Source of the DNA: Myxococcales bacterium UBA5297
Lineage (GTDB): Bacteria > Myxococcota > Myxococcia > Myxococcales > UBA5297
Reading direction: 5' to 3'
Assembly: GCA_002408385.1 (NCBI GenBank)
Contig: DHSB01000009.1
Span: 1 to 13,373, forward strand
DNA length: 13,373 nt
This document shows, piece after piece, positions 6,720 through 13,203 of the stretch; the stretch's first letter is position 1, and each line of letters starts with the position of its first letter. Made by a program: the position numbers and the translations under genes. The notes beneath the pieces were generated by a model. It saw nothing but the letters and a program-made list of their open reading frames with translations, was not told the DNA's origin and made no database searches.

Positions 6720-9242
6720 ATGAGGTCGCGGCACCGAGCATTTTCGATCGTCGCCGCGCTGGTGGCCGCGGCGCTCTGCGCCTGCCCGGGCCTCCACACC
6801 ATCGGCAGCGAGCCCGCTGACGCCTGCGTGCCGTGCGAGGGCTGCGACTCGGGCTGTCTGCCTCCGCCGTGCGACGGCGGCGACTGCGGCTGCACCCCCG
6901 AGACCGACGCCGAGCTGTGCGCGGAGCTCTCGCTCGAGTGCGGTCCCGCCTTCGCCGAGGACCGGTGCGGCGAGCGACGGACGATCCACTGCGGCGGCTG
7001 CGAGGCGCCGCGGGCCTGCGGCGGTTCGGGCACGCCGAACCGTTGCGGCTGTCTTCCCGAGAGCGACTGGGCGCTGTGCCTGCGGCTCGAGGCTCAATGC
7101 GGCGAGGTCCAGGCGGTCGACTCCTGCGGCCACGGGCGCACGCTCGACTGCGGCGGATGCCCCTGGCCCCAGGCCTGCGGAGGCGCGGGGCAGCCGGGGA
7201 CCTGCGGCTGCGTCTCTGCCGAATCCGACGCCGAGCTGTGCCTGCGGCTGGGCAAGCAGTGCGGCCCGGTCGCGACCACCGATCTCTGCGGCGAGGCTCG
7301 CTCCGTCGACTGCGGCGCCTGCAGCCCTCCGCGGGTCTGCGGCGGTGGAGGCGAGGAGAACCTCTGCGGCTGCCCGCCCGAATCGCCCGAGGCGACCTGC
7401 GCGCGCTGGCTGAAGGACTGCGGCGAGCTGACCACCTGGAGCTCGTGCGGCGCGCTGGTCACCGTCGACTGCGGGGCCTGCGCCGACGGCGAGCTGTGCG
7501 GGGCGGGCGGTGTCCCCAACCTCTGCGCGCCTCCCGGCTGCAACAACGGCGGCTGGTGCTGGGAGAACCCGCTGCCGCAAGGCAACACGCTCAACGCCGT
7601 CTGGGCAAGCGGCGCCAGCGGCGTCTGGGCGGTCGGCGAGGACGGCACGCTCGTGCGCTGGAATGGCCAGCGCTGGACGCGCTTCATCGCCCCGGCGACC
7701 GCGGGCCTCAACGCCGTCCACGGCCTGGGCGCGAACGAGGTCTGGGCGGTGGGCGACGACGGGACGGTGCTGCGCTGGCAGGGCCTGGCGTGGCGGTCGC
7801 TCGGCGGGGCGGAGACCGCCGACGCAGACCTGCTCGGCGTCTGGGCCGGCGCGACCGACGACGTCTGGGTCGTTGGCCGCACCGGCAGCCCGATGGCGAG
7901 CGCTGGGGTCATTCTCCACTTCGACGGCGCGGAGTGGACCACGGTCGCCGGCCTGCAGACCCGCGAGCTGAGGGCGGTCTGGGGCGCGGCGTCGGACGAT
8001 CTCTGGGCGGCGGGCGAAGGGCTTCTCCATCGAGTCGCGAGCGGCGCCTGGGCCGCTGTCGACGCGCCGCTCGCGGGCCTGCGCGGCCTGTGGGGAAGCG
8101 CGGCGGACGAGGTCTGGGCCGTGGGCGACGACGGCGCGATGCACTGGGACGGCACGGCCTGGAGGGTCGAGCCGGTCCCCGGCGAGCCGAGTCTCTTCGC
8201 CGTCTCGGGAACCGGGGCCGGCGACGTCTGGGCGGTGGGCGGGCGCGGCTTCGGAGTCGTCGTCCACTGGGACGGCGCGCGATGGGGCCACGCCCGCGAT
8301 GAGCCCAAGCAACTCCGCGGGGTCTGGACCGGCGACGGCGAGCTTTGGAGCGTCGGCAGGCTCGGCGCGCTCGTCCACAGGAGCGCCGCGGGCTGGACGA
8401 GCCTGGCCAACCCCGCCGAGACGAACCTCGAGGCGGTCTGGGGCGCGAGCCTGGGCGACCTCTGGGCGGTCGGCGTCCACGGCTCCATCCTCCATCACGA
8501 TGGCTCGGGCTGGTCGACGATGCGCAGCCCGACCTTCCGCCACCTGCGAGCGGTCTGGGGCAGCCGCGAGGACGACGCCTGGATCGCGGGCGAGGGCGGG
8601 ACGTTGCTGCGATGGGAAGGGGTCGGCTGGAGCCTCGCCGCGGGCGCGGCCGCGGACGCCGAGCTGCGTGGTCTGTGGGGCAGCGCGCCGAACGACGTCT
8701 GGGCGGTCGGAGGCCGCGGCGCGGGTGCCGGGTCGGCCATCGCGATGCGCTGGGACGGCAGCGAATGGCGCGAGGCCGAGGTCGGCGCGAGCGGCCGGCT
8801 GCACGCAGTGTGGGGAGCGAGCGCCTCTGAGGTCTGGGCCGTCGGCGCTCGCGGCGCGCTCGTGCGCTGGGACGGCCAGGCGTTCTCGCTCGCGAGCTCG
8901 CCGACCCCGAGCGATCTGTTGGGCGTCTGGGGCAGCTCGCGCCAAGACGTCTGGTCGGTCGCCGCCGACGGGGAGGTGCTGCACTTCGACGGCGAGGCGT
9001 GGTCGGTGACCGCGAGCCTGCCGGTCGCCGGGCTCGAAGGGGTCTGCGGCAGCTCGCCGTCGGACGCGTGGATCGTCGGGCGCGGGCTCAATGGCGGGTC
9101 GGCCTCGTATCACTGGGACGGAGCGGCCTGGAGCGAAGTGCCTTCGGGCGCCGAGCAGTCGCTCTCGGCCTGCTGGGGCGCCTTCGGTGGCGAGACGTGG
9201 GCCGTCGGCGAGCTCGGGACCATCCTGCGCCACAACCCGTGA
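6720..9242 (+). CDS. lipoprotein with four 8-cysteine repeats and a 14-repeat beta-propeller
   Basis: This 840-residue protein begins with a lipoprotein signal peptide (core 8-19, lipobox L19-C20-A21-C22). Four tandem cysteine-rich repeats of 53-54 residues follow, each opening with CGC at 56, 109, 162 and 216 and each holding eight cysteines in register, as expected for disulfide-bonded modules outside the cytoplasm. A WCWENPLPQGNT linker leads into 14 repeats of about 40 residues (291-840) with consensus LxAVWGxxxxDVWAVGxxGxLxxWDGxxW. Fourteen repeats fit two seven-bladed propellers. The last repeat lacks its final strand and the WCWENP linker could supply it, a classic ring closure. Similar 'WAVG' proteins are common in myxobacteria but their ligands are unknown. 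The ATG at 6720 lies 34 bases after the preceding gene and gives a clean signal peptide, so co-transcription with the ECF genes is likely. Upstream in-frame starts would overlap the previous gene and bury the signal peptide. Confidence 0.9.
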   Translation: MRSRHRAFSIVAALVAAALCACPGLHTIGSEPADACVPCEGCDSGCLPPPCDGGDCGCTPETDAELCAELSLECGPAFAEDRCGERRTIHCGGCEAPRACGGSGTPNRCGCLPESDWALCLRLEAQCGEVQAVDSCGHGRTLDCGGCPWPQACGGAGQPGTCGCVSAESDAELCLRLGKQCGPVATTDLCGEARSVDCGACSPPRVCGGGGEENLCGCPPESPEATCARWLKDCGELTTWSSCGALVTVDCGACADGELCGAGGVPNLCAPPGCNNGGWCWENPLPQGNTLNAVWASGASGVWAVGEDGTLVRWNGQRWTRFIAPATAGLNAVHGLGANEVWAVGDDGTVLRWQGLAWRSLGGAETADADLLGVWAGATDDVWVVGRTGSPMASAGVILHFDGAEWTTVAGLQTRELRAVWGAASDDLWAAGEGLLHRVASGAWAAVDAPLAGLRGLWGSAADEVWAVGDDGAMHWDGTAWRVEPVPGEPSLFAVSGTGAGDVWAVGGRGFGVVVHWDGARWGHARDEPKQLRGVWTGDGELWSVGRLGALVHRSAAGWTSLANPAETNLEAVWGASLGDLWAVGVHGSILHHDGSGWSTMRSPTFRHLRAVWGSREDDAWIAGEGGTLLRWEGVGWSLAAGAAADAELRGLWGSAPNDVWAVGGRGAGAGSAIAMRWDGSEWREAEVGASGRLHAVWGASASEVWAVGARGALVRWDGQAFSLASSPTPSDLLGVWGSSRQDVWSVAADGEVLHFDGEAWSVTASLPVAGLEGVCGSSPSDAWIVGRGLNGGSASYHWDGAAWSEVPSGAEQSLSACWGAFGGETWAVGELGTILRHNP
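6885..7526 (+). repeat. array of four coding Cys-rich repeats
   Basis: Within the lipoprotein gene, residues 56-269 form four units of 159-162 bases. In each unit the cysteines fall at the same eight relative positions (first unit C56, C58, C67, C74, C83, C91, C94, C100). Conserved words are PESDAELC, CGxxRxVDCGxC and CGGxGxxNxCGC. The fourth unit is the most diverged. Confidence 0.85.
7590..9239 (+). repeat. 14 coding propeller-blade repeats
   Basis: Residues 291-840 contain 14 units that each start with Leu and carry an AVWG-like strand, a DVWAVG strand and a WDGxxW strand. Units 3, 6, 10 and 13 are longer owing to an insert after VG (for example GRGFGV or GRGAGAGSA). The units are diverged enough to be stable at DNA level. 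Confidence 0.85.
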
Positions 9243-9254
9243 TGAGGATCCCTA

Positions 9255-9380
9255 CCGACCGAAGCGCATCGTCGAAGCGCCGGCCTTCGTGCCGGCGGCA
9301 AGAGACTCGTACTGACCGGCCGAAAACATCGGAGCGCCGAGCCTTCGTGCCGGTGGCAGACGACGCGCACCCACCGGCCG
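9255..9380. repeat. two degenerate ~60-bp direct repeats
   Basis: After the propeller gene stop, a unit of about 60 bases occurs twice (about 9255-9314 and 9315-9372). It shares the core AGCGCCG-GCCTTCGTGCCGG-GGCA and a following ACCGGCCG. No frame through the repeats looks coding. In the first copy, bases 9279-9285 and 9292-9298 form a 7-bp GC hairpin with a CTTCGT loop. Confidence 0.55.
9279..9298 (+). terminator. hairpin after the ECF/propeller cluster
   Basis: CGCCGGC and GCCGGCG form a perfect 7-bp stem around CTTCGT, about 37 bases beyond the stop of the propeller lipoprotein. There is no T-run, so it may only stabilise the transcript end. Its placement at the end of the four-gene cluster is suggestive. 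Confidence 0.35.
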
Positions 9381-9419
9381 GACTCGGGGGCGTGGTACGA
9401 GAGCGCGCTCTCTCTCGGC

Positions 9420-10116
9420 TTGAACATCGCGAATGGCCGTCGACTTTCGGCGCCTGTCCCCGCATCCCTGGCAGTTCCAATCCTTGCCGTGACGGTGTTG
9501 GCAGGCATGGTTTCGTCGGGATGTTCAGGCTGCGCGAAGGGAATCCAGGAGAGGGCGTTGCACCAGCGCTCCCTCGACATGTGCGGGACGATGACCAGCC
9601 AGAGTCGAGACTCCTGTCGCTCGGAGGTCGAGCGCCGATTCCCTCGGTGTAGCCGTCGGTTTCTCGCCCAAGAGCTCAGCTCCGAGGCGTACGCGGAGTA
9701 TTTCGTCCTGCCCCGCAACACCTCTGGATCCACCATCGTGCTTGGCCAATGCGATGGGCCGAGCATCTCAGCAGCCGATTTCAGTTTCCCTGGCGAAGAA
9801 CGCGCCGTGGGACGGTGCCGCGACTCGGGTGATCAGCGGCCGGACGTTGTCTCGAACGCGCCCACGATCAGCACGCAAAACATACGCCCCCTTTGTCTCC
9901 AAGAGCACGCTGGTGCTCGTCCTCGTCGCCGTGGAGGTTTCAGAGGAAGCAGCCAGACGGCTCGAAGTCGCCGCCAGGGGCAACTTCGGGGAGTCAATGA
10001 TCCTGGCTCTGAATGAATCCGCGGTTGCAGCCAAGATCGCTTCGGCCATTCCTGGGCCCAAGCTTGTGATGGCGGCGCCGGACGCACGGATTCAGGATCT
10101 TTGCAGCTCCCAGTGA
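9420..10116 (+). pseudogene. small lipoprotein with SecDF-P1-head-like C-terminus, single-base frameshift
   Basis: The first frame (TTG at 9420) encodes a basic N-terminus, a hydrophobic segment and a lipobox-like S32-S33-G34-C35, then a Cys-rich stretch up to about 9890. The protein-like signal (G/C-ended codons, hydrophobic strands) then moves to the +1 frame and runs to a TGA at 10114-10116. Joining them by dropping one base, for instance from the C5 run at 9887-9891, gives about 231 residues and reads ISTQNIRPFVSKSTLVLVLV across the junction. The tail (EVSEEAARRLEVAARGNFGE, a MILALNE strand, IPGPKLVMA) resembles the SecDF P1 head subdomain, in which an 'EGAKRF...ENVGRRLAIVLDG' pattern recurs. 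This family match is by eye and moderate. The break may be a true mutation or a homopolymer read error. The TTG start and lack of a clear ribosome site leave the 5' end uncertain. Confidence 0.6.
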
Positions 10117-10220
10117 TTCGCCTCCGGCCTTCTTCCGCGAGGTGGGTTGTTGCTCAGCGTCGCCCTTCCTGCCGAAGCTCCGCCTACCACTCTGGAAGAC
10201 CGACGCGTGAGGTCGTTTCT

Positions 10221-10238
10221 GGCTGGCGCTGCGCCGCC
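10221..10238 (-). terminator. possible terminator hairpin between convergent genes
   Basis: GGCTGGCG (10221-10228) and CGCCGCC (10232-10238) form a seven-pair stem with one bulge and a CTG loop, 17 bases past the arsA stop. No T-run follows on the minus strand. The surrounding 138-base gap (10117-10254) between the convergent genes holds nothing else I can support. Confidence 0.3.
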
Positions 10239-10254
10239 GTGAAATGAGCCGGGA

Positions 10255-12027
10255 TCACCCCCGGGGACTGTTCTCGCGCTGCGCGAGCGTCGCGAGCAGG
10301 CCCGCCTGCCCGACCGGCGCCTGCACCAACCACGGCACGAGCGCGACTCGCTTCGCGAGCGTGTCCACCACCTCGTCGACGTAGGCCCGCTCGTTCGCCT
10401 GCCGGCTCAGCAGCAGCGGATCGCTCGTCTCGGCCGCCGAGAAGGCCTGGTTGATGACCCAAGCGAACGGCTGGATCTCGGCCCGGGCAAGGTCTCGCTG
10501 GAGCCGCTCAGCCTCGTGCACGGGTGTCGCCTCGGGGAGTGTGACGAGCAGGATGCGCGTGAACCCCGGGTCGCGCAGGCGCGGCAGCAGCTCGCGGACG
10601 GTTTCGGGCAGGTTGCTCGACTGCCGGAGCACCTCGCGGTGGTAGGCCTCGGCCGCGTCGAGCAGAAGAATCGTGTGGCCGGTCGGGGCCGTGTCGAGGA
10701 CGACGAAGCCGTTCTGCCCCTCGGCGACCGTGCGCGCGAAGCTCCGGAACACGGCCACCTCTTCGGTGCACGGTGAGCGCAGGTCCTCGGCGAGCAGCGC
10801 GCGCCCCTGGTCATCGAGCTTCGCTCCGGCCGAGCTCATCACCTCCTGGCGATAGGCCTCCGTTTCCTGTTCGGCGTCGATGCGACCGACACGGAGCCCC
10901 TCCGGCGGCTGAGCGAGCACCCAGGAGACGTGGGCCGCGGGGTCGGTCGTGCTGAGCTGGACGGGGTGGCCGCGGCGGGCGAGCTCGAGGGCGATGGCGG
11001 CGGCGATGGTGGTCTTGCCGACGCCGCCCTTGCCCATGGTCATGATCACGCCCCGGCCGGCGCGCTCGAGCTCGTCGACGAGGGTGACGAGCGGCGGCGG
11101 CAGCACGCCTCGGGAAGAGGGCGGGTGCTGCGGCAGCGTGCCCGCGTGGCCCTCGAAAAGGGTCCTGAGCGCGCTCGCGCCGAGCAGCGGCCGCGGATTG
11201 AGGCGGATCTCCTGGCGCGGCAGCGCCGCGAGCCCGGCGGGCATCGCGGCGAGGGCCTCCTGGCCACGGCGCTCGAAGGCCGCGGCCGCGGGGTCGTTGC
11301 CGCTCGAGGCGCGGAAGAGCCCGTTGAGCAGCAGGCGCTGGTTGGCGACCCCGAGCTCGCGCAGCTCCCGGCTCGAGCGCTCCGCCTCGCGGAGGGCCGA
11401 GAGCTCGGCGCGGCTCACGAGCATCAGGGTGGTCTGCTCGCCGTCTGCCAGGGTCTTCACCGACTTCTCGTACAGGCCCTGCTGCTCCTTGAGCCCCGCG
11501 AGAGGGCCCAGACACGAGGTTCCCGTGCTGTTCGTCTCGAGGAAGGAGGTCCACGCGTGCGGCAGCGCCAGCAGGCGAAGCGTGTGACCCGTGGGCGCCG
11601 TGTCGAAGACGACGTGGTCGTAGGCGCTCGTCCGGCGCGGGTCGCCGAGCAGGCGAGAGAACTCGTCGAAGGCGGCGATCTCCATGGTGCAGGAGCCCGA
11701 GAGCTGCTCCTCCATGCTGCGCACCGTCGCCTCGGGGAGGACGCCGCGGTACGGGCCGACCATCTTGTTGCGGTACTCCGCGGCGGCGAGCTTGGGGTCG
11801 AGGTTCATCGCCTCGAGCCCCGGCACCTCGGGAACGCTGGTGGGCGCGGTCCCGAGGCGCACCCCGAGGACCTCGTCCAGATTGGAGGCGGGGTCGGTGC
11901 TCACGAGGAGCACCTTGCGCCCCTGGTCCGCGAGGCCGATGGCCGTGGCGCACGAGATGGAGGTCTTTCCGACGCCGCCCTTGCCGGTGAAGAACAGGTA
12001 TCGAGTCAGCTTCTCGGGGAGCTTCAT
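10255..12027 (-). CDS. arsA: ArsA, arsenite-stimulated two-domain ATPase
   Basis: ArsA is the soluble ATPase that energises arsenite extrusion at the inner membrane. The 590 residues match the usual bacterial length (E. coli 583) and both halves are complete. P-loops GKGGVGKT lie at 15-22 and 332-339, and the DTAPTGHT signal-transduction motifs at 142-149 and 445-452. The three As(III)-binding cysteines of the family are present at C113 (GSCTMEIAAF), C172 (TSCLGPLAG) and C420 (SPCTEEVAVF), so the enzyme should be active and allosterically responsive. AAAGGAG eight bases before the ATG is a strong ribosome site and overlaps the end of the thioredoxin-like gene. It is the last gene of the operon. 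ArsD is its expected metallochaperone and the ACR3 permease its expected membrane partner. Confidence 0.97.
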   Translation of the reverse strand: MKLPEKLTRYLFFTGKGGVGKTSISCATAIGLADQGRKVLLVSTDPASNLDEVLGVRLGTAPTSVPEVPGLEAMNLDPKLAAAEYRNKMVGPYRGVLPEATVRSMEEQLSGSCTMEIAAFDEFSRLLGDPRRTSAYDHVVFDTAPTGHTLRLLALPHAWTSFLETNSTGTSCLGPLAGLKEQQGLYEKSVKTLADGEQTTLMLVSRAELSALREAERSSRELRELGVANQRLLLNGLFRASSGNDPAAAAFERRGQEALAAMPAGLAALPRQEIRLNPRPLLGASALRTLFEGHAGTLPQHPPSSRGVLPPPLVTLVDELERAGRGVIMTMGKGGVGKTTIAAAIALELARRGHPVQLSTTDPAAHVSWVLAQPPEGLRVGRIDAEQETEAYRQEVMSSAGAKLDDQGRALLAEDLRSPCTEEVAVFRSFARTVAEGQNGFVVLDTAPTGHTILLLDAAEAYHREVLRQSSNLPETVRELLPRLRDPGFTRILLVTLPEATPVHEAERLQRDLARAEIQPFAWVINQAFSAAETSDPLLLSRQANERAYVDEVVDTLAKRVALVPWLVQAPVGQAGLLATLAQRENSPRG

Positions 12028-12030
12028 GGG

Positions 12031-12360
12031 TCAGTCTCCTTTACTTTTCAAACACGCGGGCTGCTCCGGTACGGAGAGGTCCGCCACAGCTCGAGAGAGC
12101 GCGGGGAAGTCCACGAAGCCTTCGTGCCTCCACGGCTCATTGCCGCCGCCATCCACCCGCAGCACCAGGGGCATGGCGGTCATCTTGAATCGCTCGGCCA
12201 GGCGCTCGTAGGCCTCCTGCCGGATGTCGAGCACAACGCACCCCAGCCCGCGTAGCCCGATACGCCAGCCATCAGGCGCCACCGGCAGCCACGAGCACAG
12301 CGAGCAAGGAGCCATTGCCGGCTCGGGCGTGCGCCGGGGGCATTGGCCGCCTCGGAGCAT
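12031..12360 (-). CDS. thioredoxin-like protein within the ars operon
   Basis: This 109-residue protein has a C19-S-L-C22 active-site-like motif. Forty-two residues later a TAMP-64-LVLRV segment corresponds to the cis-proline loop and strand of thioredoxins; E. coli thioredoxin has a C35 to P76 distance of 41. The helix EAYERLAERFKM before it and the closing helix FPALSRAVADL also fit the fold. The CxxC sits about 13 residues earlier than usual, so the first strand and helix of the fold seem short or missing. Two starts are possible: 12360 (used here, 10 bases after the arsD stop) or 12315, which begins MAPCSLC; neither has a strong ribosome site. Its stop lies three bases before arsA. The likely role is thiol supply for arsenate reduction or a dithiol As(III) carrier; both are inferred from context. 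Confidence 0.65.
   Translation of the reverse strand: MLRGGQCPRRTPEPAMAPCSLCSWLPVAPDGWRIGLRGLGCVVLDIRQEAYERLAERFKMTAMPLVLRVDGGGNEPWRHEGFVDFPALSRAVADLSVPEQPACLKSKGD
12036..12042 (-). promoter_or_regulatory. ribosome binding site of arsA
   Basis: AAAGGAG on the minus strand, with an 8-base spacer to the arsA ATG at 12027. It is embedded in the last codons of the thioredoxin-like gene, so arsA can initiate independently of reading through its neighbour. Confidence 0.75.
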
Positions 12361-12370
12361 CGTTGCGCGC

Positions 12371-12781
12371 CTAGCAGCAGGAGGGCTTCTTCGCCGCCTT
12401 GCCTCCGGAGGACTGCGGCGCCGCACCGCAGCAGCACCCGGAGCTCTCGGCCTCGGCGCCGGCGTCGCGCGTCTTCTCGGCGTCGAGCCCGGCCAACCCG
12501 GCGAGCATCTCGCGCGTCGGGTAGCGCCCCTGGCAGACCACCTCGCCGTCGGCGAGGGTCAGGGGCAGGCACTCGTTGCCATGCTCCCTGAGCGTCTCGA
12601 GCACTATCGGAGTGCCCGCGAAGGCGGCGGCCTGCTGCGCGAGGTTGTTGCGCTCGACGTCCACGCCCTGATGCTTGAGCCAGTCGAGGTCCGCCGCGAA
12701 GCGCACGAGCTCCGGGTCGACCGAGGGTCCGCAGACCCCGGTCGAGCAGCACATGGGGGGATCGAACACTTGGATTTTCAT
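12371..12781 (-). CDS. arsD: ArsD, arsenite metallochaperone / trans-acting repressor
   Basis: ArsD carries As(III) or Sb(III) to ArsA and can also act as a weak ars repressor. The 136-residue protein starts with the family opening [20 protein letters not shown], giving the essential metal-site cysteines C11, C12 and C17 (C12, C13, C18 in E. coli). DLDWLKHQGVDVERNNL and the strand LPLTLADGEVV are also typical. The C-terminus extends past the usual 120 residues and holds a C116-C117-C118 triplet and a terminal C135-C136 pair, which correspond to the vicinal pairs near the E. coli C-terminus. A strong AAGGAGA site precedes the ATG, and the start overlaps the arsC stop (ATGA). Together with ArsA this gives a complete delivery pair. 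Confidence 0.96.
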   Translation of the reverse strand: MKIQVFDPPMCCSTGVCGPSVDPELVRFAADLDWLKHQGVDVERNNLAQQAAAFAGTPIVLETLREHGNECLPLTLADGEVVCQGRYPTREMLAGLAGLDAEKTRDAGAEAESSGCCCGAAPQSSGGKAAKKPSCC

Positions 12782-13203
12782 CGTTTCTCTCCTTGTCGCG
12801 CCTCGTCAGCGAAAATGGCCGCGATGCGAGTGCGCAGCTCGTCTCGAACACTCCTGAAGGCTGCCAGCCGGTCGGCTTCGGCACCGACGACCGCGGCGGG
12901 GTCCGCCAGCGCCCAGTGCAACCGGGTCGCCCGGCCGAGGAAGACCGGGCACTCCTCCTCGCCGCAGAGCGTGATGACCGTGTCGACCTCCGCCGCCGGA
13001 ATCTCGGCGACCGCCTTCGAGCGCTGTGCGGAGATGTCGATGCCGATCTCCCGCAGCGCCGCGATGGCCTCCGTTCGGACGCTGGTCGGCCTGGAGCCCG
13101 CGGACCACACCTTGGTTCCCGCAGGCGCGAGGGATCTGCCGATGCCCTCGGCCATCTGGCTGCGCGCCGAGTTGGCGACGCAGAGGAAGAGCACGCCCTT
13201 CAT
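12778..13203 (-). CDS. arsC: ArsC, thioredoxin-type arsenate reductase (LMW-PTP fold)
   Basis: ArsC reduces arsenate to arsenite in the cytoplasm. The 141 residues show the low-molecular-weight phosphatase fold: the catalytic loop C8-VANSA-R14-S15 near the N-terminus, the shuttle-cysteine segment ITLC80GEEEC85P, and HWALADPA with the general acid D101. Cysteines 8, 80 and 85 fit the three-cysteine thioredoxin-coupled relay of the S. aureus type, rather than the glutaredoxin-coupled E. coli R773 type. The loop reads VANSA where VGNSC or TGNSC is usual, losing a non-essential cysteine. The gene overlaps the permease stop (ATGA) upstream and arsD downstream (ATGA), so three genes are translationally coupled. 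Confidence 0.95.
   Translation of the reverse strand: MKGVLFLCVANSARSQMAEGIGRSLAPAGTKVWSAGSRPTSVRTEAIAALREIGIDISAQRSKAVAEIPAAEVDTVITLCGEEECPVFLGRATRLHWALADPAAVVGAEADRLAAFRSVRDELRTRIAAIFADEARQGEKR
12788..12794 (-). promoter_or_regulatory. ribosome binding site of arsD
   Basis: AAGGAGA on the minus strand lies six bases before the arsD ATG (12781-12779), inside the 3' end of arsC. Its strength suggests high ArsD output. Confidence 0.75.

Noticed and set aside
6504..9233. 909-residue open frame on the minus strand opposite the propeller lipoprotein
   Set aside because: Its apparent repeats (RPDVVRRAAP, HRPDV) mirror the propeller repeats on the other strand. Composition is unlike a real protein, while the plus strand has a signal peptide and conserved motifs.
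7590..9239. WD40 or Kelch label for the propeller repeats
   Set aside because: The repeats lack the GH...WD spacing of WD40 and the GG dipeptide of Kelch. The AVWG/DVWAVG/WDGxxW pattern is a different propeller-type repeat, so only the general fold is claimed.
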